Notes: generated from the letters alone by a model not told the origin. DNA of 64,000 nucleotides from Sphingomonas sp. LY29 (GCF_035593985.1 NZ_CP141587.1:1054001-1118000), one strand, 5' to 3'; numbered from the stretch's first letter, positions 18,609 through 27,499 are shown. Numbers and translations: made by a program.

Positions 18609-19820
18609 TTGACCGACCTTTTCTCCAAGTTCGATCCGCTGATCGAAACGCGCCGCTCGCTCCTGTCGACCGGGCTGACCGATCCTTTCAACCTGGTGAT
18701 GGAAGAGGTCGTCTCGCCCACCGTCGCGATCTGCAACGGCAAGCGCACGATCCTGCTCGGCACCTACAATTACATGGGCATGACCTTCGACCCCGACGTC
18801 ATCGCGGCGGGCAAGAAGGCGCTCGACGAATATGGGTCAGGCACCACCGGCAGCCGCGTCCTCAACGGCACCTACCAGGGCCACAAGGAATGCGAAGCCG
18901 CGCTGTGCGACTTCTACGCGATGGACCATGCGATGGTCTTTTCGACCGGATACCAAGCTAATCTCGGCATCATTTCGACGATCGCGGGCAAGGACGATTA
19001 CATCGTCCTCGACATCGACAGCCACGCGTCGATCTACGACGGCTGCGCGCTGGGCAACGCCAACGTCGTCCCCTTCCGCCACAATGACGTCGAGGCACTC
19101 GAGAAAAGGCTGAAGCGCATTCCCGAGGGCGCCGGATGTCTCGTCGTCCTCGAAGGCGTCTACTCGATGCTCGGCGACATCGCGCCGTTGAAGGAAATGG
19201 TCGCCGTCTCGAAAGCGGCAGGCGCGATGGTGCTGGTCGACGAGGCGCACTCGATGGGCTTCATCGGCGAGAACGGCCGCGGCGTCGCCGAGGCGCAGGG
19301 CATCATTGACGACGTCGACTTCATCATCGGCACCTTTTCCAAGTCGGTCGGCACCGTCGGCGGCTTCTGCGTGTCGAACCATCCCAAGTTCGAGATTCTG
19401 CGACTGGTGTGCCGCCCCTATGTGTTCACCGCGTCGCTCCCGCCCTCGGTGGTCGCCACCGCCGCGACCTCGATCCGCAAGCTGATGCACGGCGCCGACA
19501 AGCGCGCGCACCTTTGGGAAAATTCGCGCAAGCTTCACGCGGGTCTGAAGGCACTCGGCTTCACGCTTGGCACCGACACCCCGCAGTCGGCGATCATCGC
19601 GGTCATCATGCCCGACCTCGAAAAGGGCGCGGCGATGTGGGAAGCGCTTCTGAACGAAGGACTTTACGTCAATCTCGCACGTCCCCCGGCCACCCCCGCG
19701 GGCATGACCCTGCTGCGTTGCTCGCTCTGCGCCGAGCATAGCAGTGAGCAGGTCGACGAGATCCTCGGCATGTTCGAAGCGGCGGGCCGAGCCACCGGCT
19801 GCATCGGCGGAGCAAATTAA
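18609..19820 (+). CDS. spt: Serine palmitoyltransferase
   Basis: 403 residues from a TTG start at 18609, one base after the ACP stop. It is an alpha-oxoamine synthase with PLP enzyme motifs: GTTGSRVLNGTYQGHKECE, SHASIYDGC, VDEAHSMGFIGENGRG and GTFSKSVGTVGGF, whose Lys forms the internal aldimine. It condenses serine with an acyl thioester to give 3-oxo-sphinganine, the first step of sphingolipid synthesis. Its length matches soluble bacterial Spt (about 400). The ACP and reductase neighbours distinguish it from KBL or BioF. Confidence 0.93.
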   Translation: MTDLFSKFDPLIETRRSLLSTGLTDPFNLVMEEVVSPTVAICNGKRTILLGTYNYMGMTFDPDVIAAGKKALDEYGSGTTGSRVLNGTYQGHKECEAALCDFYAMDHAMVFSTGYQANLGIISTIAGKDDYIVLDIDSHASIYDGCALGNANVVPFRHNDVEALEKRLKRIPEGAGCLVVLEGVYSMLGDIAPLKEMVAVSKAAGAMVLVDEAHSMGFIGENGRGVAEAQGIIDDVDFIIGTFSKSVGTVGGFCVSNHPKFEILRLVCRPYVFTASLPPSVVATAATSIRKLMHGADKRAHLWENSRKLHAGLKALGFTLGTDTPQSAIIAVIMPDLEKGAAMWEALLNEGLYVNLARPPATPAGMTLLRCSLCAEHSSEQVDEILGMFEAAGRATGCIGGAN

Positions 19821-19858
19821 GGTTTCGCAGGGCGACTCGAAGGAATAGAGTAAGCGCC

Positions 19859-21865
19859 ATGACGTCGGGGGAAGAACAAGAGTTCGACTGGCGCGGTGGC
19901 GGCGCGGCAGCGCTTGGCCTCGTCGCGACGCTCGTCCTGCTTGGAATGCTGGTACTGGTCACGCTGACCAACAGCGCCCGCGACCGCGCGATCCGCGACG
20001 AGCGCCACACTTACGATGTCACCCTGCTGACGCGCTCGCTCGATTCCGCCATCGCCCGCTCCGAGGCCGCGCTCGGTCGCTTCGTCCTCGATGAGGATGT
20101 CGCGGGCAACGGCAACATCTATTATTCGCAATGGCGTCTCGCCGGGCAGCAGGTCCGTCAGCTCGACCGCCTCGTCAGCGGCAATCCCGAACAGCGCGCG
20201 CGGGTCGACGAACTTGAAAAGCTGTTCGCCAAGCGCGGCGAGGAATTCGCGCAGACCGCTCGCGTCGTCGGCGGGCGCCAGAAGGACTATGGCCTCCGCT
20301 ATTATTACAGCCTCGGGAAAGCCGCGCCGGGCGAAACCAAGACGACCGGCGAATTGCTTCGCGCAAAGCTTGCCGAAATCGCCGATGCGGAGCGCGAGAC
20401 GCTCACCCGGCAGATGCGCGAGACACAATTCTTCGCGGCCGAATCCAGCCGCCTGACCGACTATCTCAACCTCCTCGGCCTCGTCGTCGGACTGTTCGCG
20501 ATCTTCATGGGCTATGTCGCAGTCAAGGCGATGCGCCTCAACGCCTCGATCCGCCGCGAAGTCGAAAGCGAGTCCGAACGCGCGCAATTGCTCGAACAGG
20601 CGGTCGCGGAGCGCACGCAGGAGCTTTCGACCGCCAACGAGGCGCTCAAAGCCGAAGCAGTCGAGCGGCAGGCGGCCGAAGCACAGCTGCGCCAGGTCCA
20701 GAAGATGGAGGCGGTCGGCCAATTGACCGGCGGAATCGCGCACGACTTCAACAACATGCTGGCGGTCGTCGTCGGCGGGATCGACCTCGCCCGGCGTCGG
20801 CTCAACGGACCGCGGCGCGAGGTGATGACCCACCTCACCAACGCGATGGAGGGCGCGACCCGCGCCGCCGCGCTCACCCGCCGCCTGCTGTCCTTCGCGC
20901 GGTCCGAACCGCTGCTACCCGAACGCGTCGAAAGCACCGCGCTCGTCGAAGGGATGAAGGACCTGCTCGACCGCACCCTCGGTGAGCGGGTCACCGTCCA
21001 GACCGACCTTGCCGCCGATGCCTGGCCGGTATTCGTCGACTCCCACCAGCTCGAAAACGCGATCCTCAACCTGGCCGTCAACGCGCGCGATGCAATGGAC
21101 GGCACCGGCACGATGACCATTGTCACGCGCAACGTCACGCTCGCCTCCAACGCGGTCGGCGACATTCGCCCGGGTGACTATCTGGCGATCGAGGTGGCCG
21201 ACACTGGCTGCGGAATGTCCCCGGAAGTGCTCGAACGCGCCTTTGAGCCGTTTTTCACCACCAAGGAGGTCGGCAAGGGCACCGGCCTTGGCCTGTCGCA
21301 ACTGTTCGGCTTCGCGCACCAGTCGGGCGGCGAGGTTGGCATCAAAAGTATCGTCGGCAAGGGCACCATCGTGTCGATCTACCTGCCCCGCACCGAAGCC
21401 GCCGCGCCAAGCAACGTCCGCCTGCATCCCGCCGCTCAGGCCCGCGCCGACGAGGACCTCACCGTTGCAGGCGCGCGCATCCTGCTGGTCGAGGACGATC
21501 CGCGCGTTCGCACTGCGACCGTTGGCGCGCTCGAGGACCTTGGCTACGATCCGATCGCCTGCTCGGGCGGGGGCGAGGCGCTGGCCCTGTTCGACAGCAT
21601 GGAATTCGACCTCGTCATCTCCGACGTGATTATGCCCGAGATGACCGGGCCGGAGATGATCCGCGAGATCAAGGCACGGCGCAGCGACGTCGCAGTGCTG
21701 TTCGTGACCGGCTATGTCGGCGAAGGCGAAGGCGACGACCTCGTCGGCTACGACCTGCTTCGCAAGCCGTTCACGGTCAGTACGCTCGCGACCTCGGTCG
21801 CCAACGCACTTGCCAATCGGCCTATCGAATCGCCCCCGAGCGCAAGAGCCGGGGCAGCAGGCTGA
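19859..21865 (+). CDS. CHASE3 hybrid histidine kinase with C-terminal receiver
   Basis: 668 residues. One helix (about residues 17-37), a CHASE3-like periplasmic helical domain (to about 200) and a second helix (about 202-223) come first. A coiled coil (to about 280) leads to HisKA with GGIAHDFNNMLA (phospho-His), HATPase_c (NLAVNARDAMDG, DTGCGM, GTGLGLSQ) and a REC domain (LLVEDDPRV, VISDVIMPEM with the phospho-Asp, FVTGY, LRKPF). No DNA-binding output is present. It lies 38 bases after spt and may sense envelope conditions linked to sphingolipid synthesis, which is inference from position. Its 3' end overlaps the convergent nucleotidyltransferase gene by 44 bases. Confidence 0.88.
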   Translation: MTSGEEQEFDWRGGGAAALGLVATLVLLGMLVLVTLTNSARDRAIRDERHTYDVTLLTRSLDSAIARSEAALGRFVLDEDVAGNGNIYYSQWRLAGQQVRQLDRLVSGNPEQRARVDELEKLFAKRGEEFAQTARVVGGRQKDYGLRYYYSLGKAAPGETKTTGELLRAKLAEIADAERETLTRQMRETQFFAAESSRLTDYLNLLGLVVGLFAIFMGYVAVKAMRLNASIRREVESESERAQLLEQAVAERTQELSTANEALKAEAVERQAAEAQLRQVQKMEAVGQLTGGIAHDFNNMLAVVVGGIDLARRRLNGPRREVMTHLTNAMEGATRAAALTRRLLSFARSEPLLPERVESTALVEGMKDLLDRTLGERVTVQTDLAADAWPVFVDSHQLENAILNLAVNARDAMDGTGTMTIVTRNVTLASNAVGDIRPGDYLAIEVADTGCGMSPEVLERAFEPFFTTKEVGKGTGLGLSQLFGFAHQSGGEVGIKSIVGKGTIVSIYLPRTEAAAPSNVRLHPAAQARADEDLTVAGARILLVEDDPRVRTATVGALEDLGYDPIACSGGGEALALFDSMEFDLVISDVIMPEMTGPEMIREIKARRSDVAVLFVTGYVGEGEGDDLVGYDLLRKPFTVSTLATSVANALANRPIESPPSARAGAAG

Positions 21866-22685
21866 CCGCCGCCATCAGGGGGTGGCGCTTCTGCCACTCG
21901 CTCAGTTCGAAGTTCGTGCCTGCGTGGCGATTGATCTTCCACACGATATATTCCGCCCCGCCGGCATAGGTCGCGCTGGCCTTGGCAAGGCGCGCCACAG
22001 ACCAGAATTTTCCCTCGATCCGCCGCCGCCGCCAGCTGGCGCGCGGCGCCGTCTCGATCGCCGCCATCGCGGGGGCGAGGAAGCGGCGATAACGTTCGCG
22101 GTCGGTATCGACGATCGACCCCGACCGCGACTTGCGCTCGGCGCGAAGCTCCGCCGAATAGGTCAGCGAAAAGGCCTGCCGCCACGGGTCGAGCTCGTCG
22201 CCGCCGCGCCCGAACGGCTGCGCCGCGCCAAGCAGCGTCGGCGCCGCACGCGACACAGCGTCGATCGCCCGATCGCGCGCCGCCTCGTCCCTCGCCCACA
22301 CCAGCCGCGACGGTTGCGCGAAGCGCGCCCACACCGAAACGCTGCGCGTTTCCGGTCCGTTGAGGCGATGGAAGTCGGCTTCGCTCAGCACCGCATATTT
22401 GGACATCAGCCCGTCATGCTCGAACGGAAAGACGTTGGGCGGGATCAGCGCATTGGCGCGCGCCAGCCAGCGCTTGTCGTAGGCGGCGCGATAGTCTGAC
22501 ACGATCAGGTAGAAATCGAGCATCAGCCCGTCGAGCTGCTTTTCGCGAAGGCACGACCCGTAGAACAGCACCGCCCGGCTGGCTTCGCCGTGCCGGGCGG
22601 CGATCGCTTCCGCCATCGCGCTGACCTTGGGATCGACCGGCTGGCCGAGCTCCTGCTCGACGAGGTCGCGTAGCATTTGCGTCAT
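21822..22685 (-). CDS. Tam41-like nucleotidyltransferase (candidate lipid cytidylyltransferase)
   Basis: 287 residues. The segment LFYGSCLREKQLDGLMLDFY (about residues 39-58) matches the GS...DxxDF nucleotidyltransferase core of Tam41, the mitochondrial-type CDP-diacylglycerol synthase. The rest is helical and ends in a basic, weakly hydrophobic tail. It begins eight bases after the stop of the lipid-kinase gene and is certainly co-transcribed with it. In this sphingolipid locus a plausible reaction is CTP-dependent activation of phosphatidate or ceramide-1-phosphate. That is a hypothesis. Family membership is moderately sure. Confidence 0.6.
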   Translation of the reverse strand: MTQMLRDLVEQELGQPVDPKVSAMAEAIAARHGEASRAVLFYGSCLREKQLDGLMLDFYLIVSDYRAAYDKRWLARANALIPPNVFPFEHDGLMSKYAVLSEADFHRLNGPETRSVSVWARFAQPSRLVWARDEAARDRAIDAVSRAAPTLLGAAQPFGRGGDELDPWRQAFSLTYSAELRAERKSRSGSIVDTDRERYRRFLAPAMAAIETAPRASWRRRRIEGKFWSVARLAKASATYAGGAEYIVWKINRHAGTNFELSEWQKRHPLMAAVSLLPRLLRSGAIR

Positions 22686-22693
22686 GGCCTGGC

Positions 22694-23758
22694 TCAGGCG
22701 GCGATGCGCACGAACGACAGCGGCGTCGCCGGACGCAGCAGGATCGGCATGCCCAGCCCCGCGCGGAACGTCTCGCCGTCCAGAATCACTTGGCTGCGAT
22801 CACCCTCGATTGCGATCTCGTCGGCTTCCTCGACATGGACGCCGCGCATCTTGGTCCGGCCGAGCCGGCCGCCCAGGCTGGCGGCGAAGGCGCGCAGTAG
22901 CGACACCGGTCGCTGCTCGACCGCGACGAACTTCAGCGCGCCCTTCCCGTTCGACCCGAACTCGCTCGACAGCAGTAGCTTCTCCAGCGTGGTCACGAAC
23001 AGCAAGGCGAAGCGCCCGGTGATCGCACCCTCGCGCCGCACCGAAATGCTGAGCTCGCTGGGATCGGGCGGAAGGAAACTTGCGCGCCAGCCGAACACCT
23101 GGCGCAGCAGCACCGCAAAACCGGTGATGACGTGCGAAATGCCGTTAGGAAGCCCAAGCGGGTAGATCCGCTCGCGGCAGTACATCATGACGTCGGCAAG
23201 GCCGGCACCGCCGAGGAACATGCCGATCACCGGCTTGCTCCCGCCCTCACCCCCCGACAGCGCGATCAACTCGCGCGCGACAAGGTGCGGCGCAAGGTCG
23301 GCACGCGCGAGATCGATCAGGCGCCGGAGCGCATCGACCGGATCGCCCTGCGCGCCAAGGTCGAGCGCGATGAGGTTGGTCTTTCCGCTCGGCAGCACCG
23401 CGACCGGGGGAAGCCCGTCCGCAAAATGGTCGCCGTTGTGAAGCTCGGTCAGCGCGGCCTGCACGGTCCCGTCGCCACCGTTGATCGCCAGCACGGTCGG
23501 CTTGATTCGCGCAATGGTTCGCATCGCTTCGCCGATCTGGTCCGCGGCCTCGACCTCGTAGTGAAAGACGTCGGGGTGTTCGGCGCAAAAGGCGCGAATG
23601 CGCGGAAGCTGGGCGATATTGCCGGTCGACTTGGGATTGCTGAGCAGCGCGATTCGCGCGCGCGTCGGCGGTGCACATTCGTTCGCCGCCACCGGGCGCG
23701 CCGCCGACATCGCCGAAACGGCGACGGGATCGATCAGCAGGGCCTTAGTTTTTGACAT
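22694..23758 (-). CDS. Diacylglycerol-kinase-family lipid kinase (candidate ceramide kinase)
   Basis: 354 residues from ATG 23758. DAGK catalytic motifs are LLSNPKSTGN, AINGGDGTVQAALTEL (GGDGT nucleotide loop) and LPSGKTNLIALDL. A C-terminal beta-sandwich half follows, ending with ILDGETF. Family enzymes phosphorylate diacylglycerol, sphingosine or ceramide with ATP. In Caulobacter a DAGK-fold enzyme of the sphingolipid locus (CpgB) is a ceramide kinase. Adjacency to spt, lptFG and a nucleotidyltransferase argues for a ceramide or phosphosphingolipid substrate. It is divergent from lptF across 100 bases. Confidence 0.75.
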   Translation of the reverse strand: MSKTKALLIDPVAVSAMSAARPVAANECAPPTRARIALLSNPKSTGNIAQLPRIRAFCAEHPDVFHYEVEAADQIGEAMRTIARIKPTVLAINGGDGTVQAALTELHNGDHFADGLPPVAVLPSGKTNLIALDLGAQGDPVDALRRLIDLARADLAPHLVARELIALSGGEGGSKPVIGMFLGGAGLADVMMYCRERIYPLGLPNGISHVITGFAVLLRQVFGWRASFLPPDPSELSISVRREGAITGRFALLFVTTLEKLLLSSEFGSNGKGALKFVAVEQRPVSLLRAFAASLGGRLGRTKMRGVHVEEADEIAIEGDRSQVILDGETFRAGLGMPILLRPATPLSFVRIAA

Positions 23759-23859
23759 GAAGTGGCCGACCAATTCGCTATAGGCATGTGCGCTCACTTC
23801 GTGTTCGGCCTGCTTTGCGGCCAAATCATGGTGCGGCGGTAAGGAAAGAAGGCACATAC

Positions 23860-25071
23860 GTGGCGTTGTTCGACCGCTACCTCGCTCGGAATATCACGGT
23901 CCCACTGATCGGCACGCTGGTGCTGGCGGCGATGCTGCTGGTGCTGGAGAAGATGCTGCGGCTGTTCGACTTCGTCATCACCGCGGGCGGTCCGGTCAGC
24001 GTGGTGTGGCGGATGCTCGCCAACCTCCTGCCCGAATATTTCTCGCTCGGGATCCCGATCGGTCTGCTGATGGGCATCCTTCTCGCCTTCCGGAAGCTTG
24101 CGCTGGCGTCCGAGCTCGACGCGCTGCGCGGAGTCGGGATCGGCTACGGTCGCCTGCTACGCGTGCCCTACATGTTCACTGCAGTCGCGATGCTGGCGAA
24201 TATCGCCATCGTCGGCTGGCTCGATCCCTATGCCCGCTACCGCTACGAAGGCTTGCGCTTCGACCTTCGCTCGGGCGCGCTCGGCGCGGCGATCAAGGTC
24301 GGCGAATTCAACCAGTTCGGCCGGATGACGCTTCGCATCGACCGCAGCGAAGAAGGCGGCAAGCGCCTGCTCGGCATTTTCACCGCACTAGACGACCGCT
24401 CGGGGATGCGCGTGTCGGCGACCGCGGCCGAGGGCGAATTCCTGTCGACCGACGATCCCGAGACGATCATCTTCCGCCTCAAGCGGGGCCGCCTCGTCCA
24501 GCAGCCGGCGGACGTGCCCAACCCCCGCTCGCTCAGCTTCACCAGCTACGACCTTCCGATCAACCTGCCCTCGGTCGATCCCTTCCGCGGTCGCGGCAAC
24601 GACCAGCAGGAACTGACGCTGCCCGAGATTGCGCGCAACGCCTATGGATCGACGCAGATTTCGGCCGACGACCGACAGGACGCACGCGCCAACCTGCATT
24701 TCCGATTGGTCGAGGTGGCGATGATGCTGATGCTGCCGATGCTCGCGGTCGCGCTCGCGGTCCCGCCCAAGCGAAGCAGCAGTTCGCTCGGCATCTTCAT
24801 CGGCATCGTGATGGTCGTGACCTATCACAAGATCAATCAATACGCAGAGGATGCGGGCAGCCAGGGGCGGCTGATCCCGGAGTTGGCGCTATGGCTGCCC
24901 TTCCTTGCCTTCGCGGCGTTGATCGCGTGGATGTACCACGTCATTTCCTCGCGCCCGGGAGGCCAGCCGATCGGCGCGCTCGAAGCCGCGTTCGCGAAGC
25001 TCGGCAAGTGGATCAAGCGGATCATCCCGCGCCGCCGCTATGAACGGCTCGAAGCGGAGCCGGCGCAGTGA
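23860..25071 (+). CDS. lptF: LptF-type permease of a lipid exporter
   Basis: 403 residues from GTG 23860, preceded by AAGAAGG. Three N-terminal helices (about residues 13-34, 50-77 and 96-118), a periplasmic jellyroll region (about 130-290) and three C-terminal helices (about 300-365) form the LptF/LptG plan, with the typical FDRYLARN opening and ELDALRGVG coupling loop. In Gram-negatives LptF and LptG, with LptB, pull LPS from the inner membrane. Sphingomonads carry glycosphingolipids in place of LPS, so the cargo here may be a sphingolipid. The stop overlaps lptG as GTGA. Confidence 0.88.
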   Translation: MALFDRYLARNITVPLIGTLVLAAMLLVLEKMLRLFDFVITAGGPVSVVWRMLANLLPEYFSLGIPIGLLMGILLAFRKLALASELDALRGVGIGYGRLLRVPYMFTAVAMLANIAIVGWLDPYARYRYEGLRFDLRSGALGAAIKVGEFNQFGRMTLRIDRSEEGGKRLLGIFTALDDRSGMRVSATAAEGEFLSTDDPETIIFRLKRGRLVQQPADVPNPRSLSFTSYDLPINLPSVDPFRGRGNDQQELTLPEIARNAYGSTQISADDRQDARANLHFRLVEVAMMLMLPMLAVALAVPPKRSSSSLGIFIGIVMVVTYHKINQYAEDAGSQGRLIPELALWLPFLAFAALIAWMYHVISSRPGGQPIGALEAAFAKLGKWIKRIIPRRRYERLEAEPAQ

Positions 25072-26165
25072 TCAACCTCGACTTCATGCCCTCGCGGCAA
25101 CTCGCGCTCTACGCCGCGCGGCTGTTCCTGACGCGCAGCCTCGCGGTGCTGGTGCTGCTCGTCCTCGTGCTGATGGCGCTCGACCTGCTCGGGGAATCGG
25201 GGAAGATTCTCGGCGTTCCCGGCAATGGCCAGGCCGAGCTGTGGCACTACGTCTCGCTGCGCGTGCCGATCCTCATTTCGCGCTTCCTGCCCTTCTCGGT
25301 GCTACTCGGCGCGCTGATCGCCTTCGCCGGGCTCAACCAGCATAGCGAGGTCGTGTCGATGAAGGCCGCGGGGCTATCGGCTCACCAGATCCTGGCGCCG
25401 ATGATCGTCGCCAGCCTCGCCGTGGCCGCGATCCTGTTCGTCTTCAACGAAACGGTGGTCGTCCGATCGCAGCGGATGATCAACGCGTGGGACAGCGCCG
25501 ACTATCGTCCCATTCCGCCCGAAAGCGGCATCCTGTCGAACGTCTGGATTCGCGACGGCGACGACTTGATCCGCGCGCGCCACATCGGCGGTCGCGGGGC
25601 GAACACGCACCTCGAGAACGTCACCATCTACCAACGCACCAACGGCGCGCTGCAGCGGGTGATGGACGTCAAGCGCGCCGACCAGGTGCCCGGCGGATGG
25701 GAACTGAAGGACGTCGCGACCTACGACGCCAACATGAACCTGATCACGCGCCAGCCGCGCCAGATCGGTATGCGGGGCGTCGAACCGACGCGCTTCACAC
25801 TGGCCAAGGTGGTGCCGGGCGAGCGCGACTTCCTGTCGCTGCGCCAATCGATCGACGAGCTTGAGGCTGCAGGTCGACCATCGGAAGAAGCGCGAACCGG
25901 ATGGTGGCACAAGCTGTCGGGACCGCTGTCGACGCTGCTGATGCCGCTGCTCGCCGCCACTGCCGCGTTCGGGCTGGCGCGGTCGGGTCAGGTGCTGCTG
26001 CGCGCCGTGGTCGGCATGGCGCTCGGCTTCACCTATTTCGTCGCCGACAATTTCAGCATCGCGCTCGGCAACATCGGCGCCTACCCGCCGTTCCTCGCCG
26101 CCTGGGCGCCGTTCTTCCTGTTCCTGCTGATCGGCGAACTCGTCCTGATCAGACAGGAAGAATAG
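25068..26165 (+). CDS. lptG: LptG-type permease of a lipid exporter
   Basis: 365 residues from the GTG overlapping the lptF stop. A second in-frame start at 25086 is possible. Same fold as LptF: helices near residues 20-40, 63-85 and 100-122, jellyroll, then helices near 285-350, with SEVVSMKAAGLS as the coupling-helix motif. It should pair with LptF above an ATPase encoded elsewhere. The close link with sphingolipid genes supports an exporter adapted to glycosphingolipid or phosphosphingolipid. A tandem palindromic repeat begins at its stop codon. Confidence 0.88.
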   Translation: MINLDFMPSRQLALYAARLFLTRSLAVLVLLVLVLMALDLLGESGKILGVPGNGQAELWHYVSLRVPILISRFLPFSVLLGALIAFAGLNQHSEVVSMKAAGLSAHQILAPMIVASLAVAAILFVFNETVVVRSQRMINAWDSADYRPIPPESGILSNVWIRDGDDLIRARHIGGRGANTHLENVTIYQRTNGALQRVMDVKRADQVPGGWELKDVATYDANMNLITRQPRQIGMRGVEPTRFTLAKVVPGERDFLSLRQSIDELEAAGRPSEEARTGWWHKLSGPLSTLLMPLLAATAAFGLARSGQVLLRAVVGMALGFTYFVADNFSIALGNIGAYPPFLAAWAPFFLFLLIGELVLIRQEE

Positions 26166-26244
26166 CCACGCGCAGGCAGTCCGGGGGACTGCCGAGCATG
26201 GCTATCAAGCGCAGGCAGTCCGGGGGACTGCCGCGCATGGCTAT
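26162..26244. repeat. Tandem palindromic repeat (two 36-nt units)
   Basis: Two units of 36 nt at 26170-26205 and 26209-26244 differ at one base and repeat with a 39-nt period. Each contains GGCAGTCC-GGG-GGACTGCC, a perfect 8-bp stem with a 3-base loop. The first unit is also enclosed by ATAGCCA (26162-26168) and TGGCTAT (26199-26205), which pair perfectly. The element fills the gap between convergent lptG and the desaturase gene, so it may terminate both transcripts. Its form is that of a REP-like element. Confidence 0.85.
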
Positions 26245-26245
26245 G

Positions 26246-27370
26246 TCAGGCCGCCTTGCCCCGCCACGTGCTGGCGGCAAGGCGACCGACCAGCGGCCAA
26301 AGCCCGCGATGCGAAGAAGCGTGATAGGCCGATTCTGGCTCAAGGCTGTCGCACAGGCGGCGATGCGCCTCGCCCAGCGCGTGATAGGGCAGGCCCGGCA
26401 ACAGGTGATGCAGCGCGTGGTAGCGAAGCCCGACCGGCGCCCACAGTTCGGCGACGATCCCCGGCGGCGGCACGTTGACGCTGTCGAGATATTGCTCGGT
26501 CACGCTCATCGCCTCGCCCTCATTCTCCCACAGATGCGCGACCAACGTCCGCACCTGGTTGAGCAGCATCACGCCCGACGCGACCGCGAGGAAAATCAGG
26601 AAGGCGCCAAGCGGGATGACGCCCGTGAACACCATCGCCAGCAGCGCGATCGACCAGACCGACGTCGCGGCCTCCTGCCACGCCCACTGGCGCTTCAGAT
26701 CGCCTTCGGGCGGCTTGCGACGGAACAGCGGATTGATCTGCAGACCCGAGTAGCGGCTGACGACCATCGCACGCAGCTTGGGGCTAAGCAGCGACAGGGG
26801 CGACAGCACCGCGAAGCGGAACAGCAGCGCGACGGGCGCCAGCGCGGCCGCGACCACGAACAGCGGCAGCGTCCACGGCTTCATCAGCGCGAGCGGAAGA
26901 TATTCGGGATCTTCGACCGTGCCATAGCGGATCTTGGCGTGGTGAAGGTTATGCACACCCTCATACAGGAACGACGGCACCAGCAGCGGAATGCCGACGA
27001 GCAAATTCCAGCCCAGCTTGAACCCCGGTAGCGCGCCGCGGTTGATGTGGGTCAGTTCGTGGATGAAACTGCCCGCGCGGTACAGCGCCAGCACTGCGAC
27101 GATCCCTGCGACGATCGTCACCAGCCAGGATCCTGCGGTCATCGCCACCGCCAGCGCGCCATAGCCGATCGCCACCGACGCCAGCAGGTCGGCCCAATAG
27201 ATGCGGTCCGACGGCGCGTTGAGATCACGCGTCAGGTTGGCGGCGGCGCGGATCATCGCCCGATCATCGCTTCGAACAACCCCGTCGCCACGCGCAACCG
27301 CGCGCGCCGGCGCCGAGGTGTTCGGCGCGTCGAGGGTCTCGGAACTCAAGCGGCTGGCAATGTTCATCAT
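26246..27370 (-). CDS. Fatty-acid desaturase/hydroxylase family membrane enzyme
   Basis: 374 residues (two adjacent ATGs at 27370 and 27367). Three histidine boxes of the diiron membrane desaturases are visible: HELTH about residue 113, HNLHH about 149 and HALHH about 321, with hydrophobic pairs before and between them. It uses O2 and electrons to insert a double bond, or sometimes a hydroxyl, into acyl chains. Between lptG and the ceramide-synthase-like gene it may act on sphingoid or ceramide acyl chains. Substrate and position are unknown. Divergent from the bCerS-like gene. Confidence 0.82.
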   Translation of the reverse strand: MMNIASRLSSETLDAPNTSAPARAVARGDGVVRSDDRAMIRAAANLTRDLNAPSDRIYWADLLASVAIGYGALAVAMTAGSWLVTIVAGIVAVLALYRAGSFIHELTHINRGALPGFKLGWNLLVGIPLLVPSFLYEGVHNLHHAKIRYGTVEDPEYLPLALMKPWTLPLFVVAAALAPVALLFRFAVLSPLSLLSPKLRAMVVSRYSGLQINPLFRRKPPEGDLKRQWAWQEAATSVWSIALLAMVFTGVIPLGAFLIFLAVASGVMLLNQVRTLVAHLWENEGEAMSVTEQYLDSVNVPPPGIVAELWAPVGLRYHALHHLLPGLPYHALGEAHRRLCDSLEPESAYHASSHRGLWPLVGRLAASTWRGKAA

Positions 27371-27499
27371 TTTCCCAAGATAGGAAGTCAGGACGCCCGA
27401 TTGAAGGCAGACTATGGCGCCTTCATGGCGCGTGCCGGGTAGCGCGGCCGGTCTGAACCCGCCGTGACAAGCCATTCCGCCCCCGCTAGCCCTGCGTGA

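Noticed and set aside
26170-26244. Possible CRISPR array from the 36-nt repeats
   Set aside because: Only two repeats with a 3-base spacer and an internal palindrome; no cas genes.
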